Positions 15,401-18,363 of a stretch of DNA of 18,363 nt are shown one piece after another. The stretch covers positions 1-18,363 of the forward strand of contig JALWHA010000018.1 of the NCBI GenBank assembly GCA_027038695.1, read 5' to 3'. How positions within the stretch are numbered: the stretch's first letter is position 1; each line of letters begins with the position of its first letter. The translations under genes and the position numbers were made by a program. The notes beneath the pieces were generated by a model. That model was not told the origin of the DNA. It saw only the letters and a list, made by a program, of their open reading frames with translations, and did no database searches. This DNA comes from Acidobacteriota bacterium. Lineage in GTDB: Bacteria > Acidobacteriota > Holophagae > Thermotomaculales > Thermotomaculaceae.

Positions 15401-16838
15401 CATCCTCTCTCAGATAGCAAGTAGCAGTTCGCTGTTGCTGCCTGAGATTGTGCTTATTATAGGCGCAACGGTAGTTCTGTTCGGTGCGTTTTTCGCTAAA
15501 AAGCAAACTCACCTTCTTGCAGGGTTGTCAATTTTAACACTTGTAATAGCCGCCGTAACCCTGTTCAATGTTCCTTTAAATAAGACGGGGTTCTTCGGGC
15601 TTTACAAGTCAGATGGCTTCTCTTTATTAATTAAGGTTATAACCTTATGGGTGGGGTTGCTTGTGGTATTGCTTTCTATTGATTTTATTGATGAAAACAA
15701 GTACTCATCGGCAGAGTACTTTGCCTTAATCCTTTACTCAATAAGCGGAATGTTTTTAATGGCTTCCGCAAACGATTTGCTTACCGTTTTTGTTTCATTG
15801 GAGTTAATGGCAATCTCTGTTTATGTGCTTGTCGGTTACTTTAAGTACACAAGCATTTCACCTGAAGCGGCTTTTAAGTACTTTATTCTGGGAGCATTTT
15901 CTTCAGGGTTCTTTATATTCGGCGCATCAATAATGTACGGGTTGACTGGAACTACCAGGATTGATCTGCTTTTGCATAAATTGCCTCTTGTTGCTCCTGG
16001 TTTAAGCCTTTTTGCGGTTTTAGGGGTTGTTTTTATCCTTGTTTCTCTCGGATTTAAGATTGCACTTTTCCCCTTCCATCAATGGGCTCCCGATGCTTAC
16101 ACAGGGGCACCGACACCGATTACCGCTTTTATGTCCGTTGCTCCCAAGGCTGCGGCGCTTGCCATTTTTATAAGGATATTTATAGGTGCTTTCGCCGGTA
16201 TAAAGTACGATTGGATTCCTGCCTTAGCGGCACTTTCTTTTATGACAATGATATGGGGAAACTTTGCTGCAATAAGGCAGCAAAATATCAAGAGAATGCT
16301 TGCGTACTCTTCCATTGCACACGCAGGTTATATGTCTCTGGGGATAATTGCGGGAACGCCTATTGCCGTTAAGGCTATGATTCTGTACCTTGTGGCTTAT
16401 TCCTTTATGAATATTGGCGCTTTCGCTATTGTTATTATCCTCTCTAAAAAAGACGGCTTTGGAGAGAATATAGACGATTACAGGGGTATGGCACAGGTTC
16501 ACCCTCTGCTTTCGGCAATAATGCTTGTATTTATGCTTTCTCTTGCAGGCATACCTCCTACAATAGGCTTTTTCGGTAAATTCTATTTATTCGGAGCCGC
16601 AATAAACTCCGGGCTTTACTTTTTAGTGACAATTGCGCTTTTAACTTCAGCGGTATCCCTTTACTACTACTTCAGGGTGGTAAAGGTTATGTATTTGAAA
16701 GAGCACAAGTTTACCGAGAAGTTTGAGTTAAGTTTAAACGAAAAAGCAGTTGTTTTCTTAACAATTGTAGGAACATTGTTTGTTGGAATTTACCCGACTC
16801 CCCTCTTTGATGCAATAAAGAGTGTTTTTGGGATGTGA
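15393..16838 (+). CDS. nuoN: complex I antiporter-like subunit NuoN
   Basis: NuoN is the third proton-pumping subunit, next to NuoK. Glu137 in FVSLELMAISVYVLVGY and Lys222 in GFKIALFPFHQWAPDAYTGAP are the channel residues; DAYTGAPTP is a NuoN hallmark. QQNIKRMLAYSSIAHAGY and LAGIPPTIGFFGKFYLF are also diagnostic. Length (481) is typical. It is the last gene of the operon: only 23 bases separate its stop from a strong palindromic terminator, so nuoEFG do not follow downstream in the same transcript. Confidence 0.96.
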   Translation: MNNILSQIASSSSLLLPEIVLIIGATVVLFGAFFAKKQTHLLAGLSILTLVIAAVTLFNVPLNKTGFFGLYKSDGFSLLIKVITLWVGLLVVLLSIDFIDENKYSSAEYFALILYSISGMFLMASANDLLTVFVSLELMAISVYVLVGYFKYTSISPEAAFKYFILGAFSSGFFIFGASIMYGLTGTTRIDLLLHKLPLVAPGLSLFAVLGVVFILVSLGFKIALFPFHQWAPDAYTGAPTPITAFMSVAPKAAALAIFIRIFIGAFAGIKYDWIPALAALSFMTMIWGNFAAIRQQNIKRMLAYSSIAHAGYMSLGIIAGTPIAVKAMILYLVAYSFMNIGAFAIVIILSKKDGFGENIDDYRGMAQVHPLLSAIMLVFMLSLAGIPPTIGFFGKFYLFGAAINSGLYFLVTIALLTSAVSLYYYFRVVKVMYLKEHKFTEKFELSLNEKAVVFLTIVGTLFVGIYPTPLFDAIKSVFGM

Positions 16839-16861
16839 AAAGTACTAAAAAAATATTGAAT

Positions 16862-16899
16862 AATAATAAAAGCCCCGAAATTTCGGGGCTTTTATTATT
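16862..16899. terminator. bidirectional intrinsic terminator after nuoN
   Basis: Two 19-base arms (16862-16880 and 16881-16899) are perfect reverse complements with no spacer. The core is AAAAGCCCCGAAA pairing with TTTCGGGGCTTTT, so both strands end in a T-run. It sits between convergent nuoN and the di-iron protein gene and should terminate both transcripts. Confidence 0.95.
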
Positions 16900-16921
16900 G
16901 GAAATAAGAGAGAGATTATCT

Positions 16922-18037
16922 TTAGCCGATAAAGTCATCAAGATTGAAACTGTTGTTTGGGTTCATTTCTACGCTTTCAACTTCCTGATCCTCGGTTTTA
17001 AATTTGATTTGTAATTGGTCTAAGGTATCCATAAAGATTGCTTTTAAGTCAGTTCTCTTTTCTTTGTCTTCAACTTCACTTATTAAATTGTAAACCTGCA
17101 AAAGTGCATTGTCTGGGGAAATCTTTACTGCCGTTACTTTTCCGTCGTGAAATAGAAATGGTGATGTGAATTCGTTCCCTTTTTGAAACTTTGAGATAAA
17201 AGATTGTTTTAATTCCGGGAATGTGCTATCCATTAAATCAAAAAAGTTGTTTATTGCAAGAAGGACAAGTTCTTTTTCGGGGTTTATCTCTTCCACAAGA
17301 TCTATGCCTACTTGTATCTTTGACAACCTGTCAAGAAATTCAACCACAAGGTTGCCTTTAATTACATCTCCGTGCTGAGGTGCAATAATTTCAGGGAATG
17401 GGTTAAGTGAAGCAATTCTCTCAATTGTTTTGATAACCGCTTTTGTTGAAGGCATATATAATTCGTGGAAGAGTTTTATCCCTTCCCAGGACTCTTCTGT
17501 GGCGTAAATTCCATCTCCCTGCCTTGTGTTTACACCTGCAAGAAAGTCTCCTGAAAAAAGTATTCTACTTTCGTAGTCGTAAACCATCATTGCACCTCTG
17601 AAATGGCAGTACCTTGCAGGTACAAATGCAATTTTGTGGCCTGACTTTTTCATTCTTAAAATATGAGAATCAAAACTTTCAACAGTCTTTGTCCTTTTAG
17701 GAGGCAAGCCGTACATTTTGACAAGGCGCCAGGTGTCAACAGAGGTTATCAGGTATGCCTTTGCGGAAAGTTTCATAATGTTGCCTATATTTGCAGTCAA
17801 ATCAGGGTCCTGGTGGCTTAAAAATACCATATGCACGTTTGCCATTCCGCCTATTTTATCTGTTGTAAGTTTTATAAGGTCAGGCATATCAAGTGCTGTT
17901 CCCGGGTCAAAAAGCATATTTACGCTGTGTCCGTCAGTGCCTACAAATTTTTTTAAATAAATATTTCTGTGAAAATCCTCTTCCTGACTACGGATAAGGT
18001 AAAATTCTTTCCCGATTTCATGAGTTGTTCCTCTCAT
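16922..18037 (-). CDS. ODP-type di-iron metallo-beta-lactamase-fold protein, no flavodoxin domain
   Basis: The N-terminal ~250 residues match the di-iron domain of flavo-di-iron oxygen/NO reductases in their ODP variant. Metal-ligand candidates are His75, Asp77 and Asp79 in LSHQDPDL, His145 in ARYCHFRG, Asp164 in LFSGDFLAG and His222 in APQHGD. Their order and spacing follow those of Desulfovibrio ROO (79/81/83, 146, 165, 226), with Glu to Asp at the second position and Leu80 in place of the fourth-position histidine. Instead of a flavodoxin domain there is a ~110-residue mixed region and an acidic C-terminal tail, with no second domain I recognise. Stand-alone ODP proteins can bind oxygen as sensors (known in Treponema denticola), so sensing is as likely as catalysis. 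GGAGGG lies seven bases before the ATG. It converges on the nuo operon across a shared terminator. Confidence 0.85.
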   Translation of the reverse strand: MRGTTHEIGKEFYLIRSQEEDFHRNIYLKKFVGTDGHSVNMLFDPGTALDMPDLIKLTTDKIGGMANVHMVFLSHQDPDLTANIGNIMKLSAKAYLITSVDTWRLVKMYGLPPKRTKTVESFDSHILRMKKSGHKIAFVPARYCHFRGAMMVYDYESRILFSGDFLAGVNTRQGDGIYATEESWEGIKLFHELYMPSTKAVIKTIERIASLNPFPEIIAPQHGDVIKGNLVVEFLDRLSKIQVGIDLVEEINPEKELVLLAINNFFDLMDSTFPELKQSFISKFQKGNEFTSPFLFHDGKVTAVKISPDNALLQVYNLISEVEDKEKRTDLKAIFMDTLDQLQIKFKTEDQEVESVEMNPNNSFNLDDFIG

Positions 18038-18080
18038 TATTTTTCCCTCCTTAAAAAAAGAAAATTATTTTATTTTTGTT

Positions 18081-18095
18081 TTGATAGTCAGTCAA
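18081..18095. promoter_or_regulatory. FNR-like half-site pair with 5-base spacer
   Basis: TTGAT and GTCAA are separated by five bases, one more than the FNR/CRP norm. It lies in the leader region of the di-iron protein gene, close to the better site at 18182-18195. Chance occurrence in AT-rich DNA is quite possible. Confidence 0.2.
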
Positions 18096-18126
18096 ATGCA
18101 CCTAAATTGCTATTTGCTGCTTAATT

Positions 18127-18132
18127 ATTATA
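18127..18132 (-). promoter_or_regulatory. candidate -10 element of the di-iron protein gene
   Basis: On the minus strand this reads TATAAT, a perfect -10 hexamer about 90 bases before the ATG at 18037. The hexamer at the matching -35 position (TTCGCC, 18155-18150) is poor, which could mean activator dependence. A T7-A7 palindrome (18158-18171) lies just upstream and may bend the DNA. Confidence 0.35.
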
Positions 18133-18181
18133 CTATTTTCCCATAAATTGGCGAAAGTTTTTTTAAAAAAATAGTAATAAT

Positions 18182-18195
18182 TTGATTTAAGTCAA
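18182..18195. promoter_or_regulatory. FNR/CRP-family-type operator between divergent genes
   Basis: TTGAT-TTAA-GTCAA matches nine of ten specified positions of TTGAT-N4-ATCAA and is symmetric apart from one base pair. It lies 59 bases before the ATG of the exported-protein gene and upstream of the minus-strand di-iron protein gene, so it could control either or both. TAGAAT at 18223-18228 is a possible plus-strand -10. Confidence 0.45.
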
Positions 18196-18254
18196 AAAAA
18201 TTTCGTTTTACGTCTAATAAGGTAGAATATAACAAAGTAGAATTGGAGGATATC

Positions 18255-18363
18255 ATGAAAAAGTTATTTGTTTTTGTCTTGTTTTTTGTTTCTCTTTTTG
18301 CCTTCTCTTCAGAGGTGAGGGTTTTTAACGACAAGGTTGTTTATGTCCCGAACAAGCCTTCTT
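18255..18363 (+). CDS. exported protein, N-terminal fragment (3' partial)
   Basis: Only 36 codons are visible before the window ends. They begin ATG-AAA-AAG and encode a basic start (MKK), a strongly hydrophobic stretch of about 15 residues rich in Phe, Val and Leu, and a likely signal-peptidase site near AFSS-EV at residues 16-21. The mature start reads EVRVFNDKVVYVPNKPS. GGAGGA (18245-18250) is four bases before the ATG. The product is therefore probably secreted or periplasmic; its family cannot be judged from this much sequence. Confidence 0.7.
   Translation, partial: MKKLFVFVLFFVSLFAFSSEVRVFNDKVVYVPNKPS

Noticed and set aside
18128..18334. Short minus-strand open frame across the last intergenic region
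   Set aside because: Low-complexity translation, overlaps the promoter region and the signal-peptide gene on the other strand.
1..18363. CRISPR arrays, tRNA/rRNA genes, insertion sequences
   Set aside because: No regularly spaced repeats, no tRNA-like cloverleaf or rRNA sequence, and no transposase motifs were seen; no direct repeats were found flanking the ATPase cassette by eye.

Overview
This is a bacterial chromosome window of moderately low G+C, about 38-52% in the housekeeping lines I counted by hand. Arginine is encoded mostly by AGG/AGA. No gene fixes the phylum. An 11-subunit complex I without the NADH module, an ODP-type di-iron protein and AGG-biased codon use would fit an anaerobic or microaerophilic, possibly thermophilic, deep-branching bacterium (a Thermotomaculum-like acidobacterium is one low-confidence guess).

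Layout. (1) Positions 1-4947, plus strand: a tightly packed housekeeping run of an rRNA pseudouridine synthase (5' end outside the window), hisC, cmk, an unrecognised six-helix membrane protein, galE and a DusB-type tRNA-dihydrouridine synthase. Every adjacent pair overlaps, so this is probably one operon. There is no hairpin terminator after dusB, but its last ~110 bases are C-rich and G-poor and may act as a Rho-type termination region. (2) Positions 4944-6519, minus strand: an AT-rich two-gene cassette. It encodes an ABC-type/AAA_15-21-like ATPase and a small protein with a D...E-x-H core resembling a degenerate PD-(D/E)XK nuclease. The genes overlap by 11 bases and sit behind a near-consensus promoter. 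This is the best candidate for an undescribed (defence-like) system here. (3) Positions 6685-16838, plus strand: a complete nuoABCD-HIJKLMN operon encoding the membrane arm and the Q/connecting module of complex I, with nuoE, nuoF and nuoG absent between nuoD and nuoH. It ends at a 38-base perfect palindromic terminator. (4) Positions 16922-18037, minus strand: an ODP-type metallo-beta-lactamase-fold di-iron protein without a flavodoxin domain. (5) From 18255, plus strand: the start of an exported protein cut off by the window end.

Working together: the nuo operon would make a proton-pumping quinone reductase fed by something other than a standard NuoEFG dehydrogenase, for example ferredoxin. 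FNR/CRP-type palindromes (TTGAT-N4-ATCAC and TTGAT-N4-GTCAA) lie upstream of nuoA and between the di-iron protein gene and the exported protein gene. This suggests, but does not prove, shared oxygen or redox control. The ATPase cassette is flanked by housekeeping genes on both sides and differs in base composition, as expected of an acquired accessory module.
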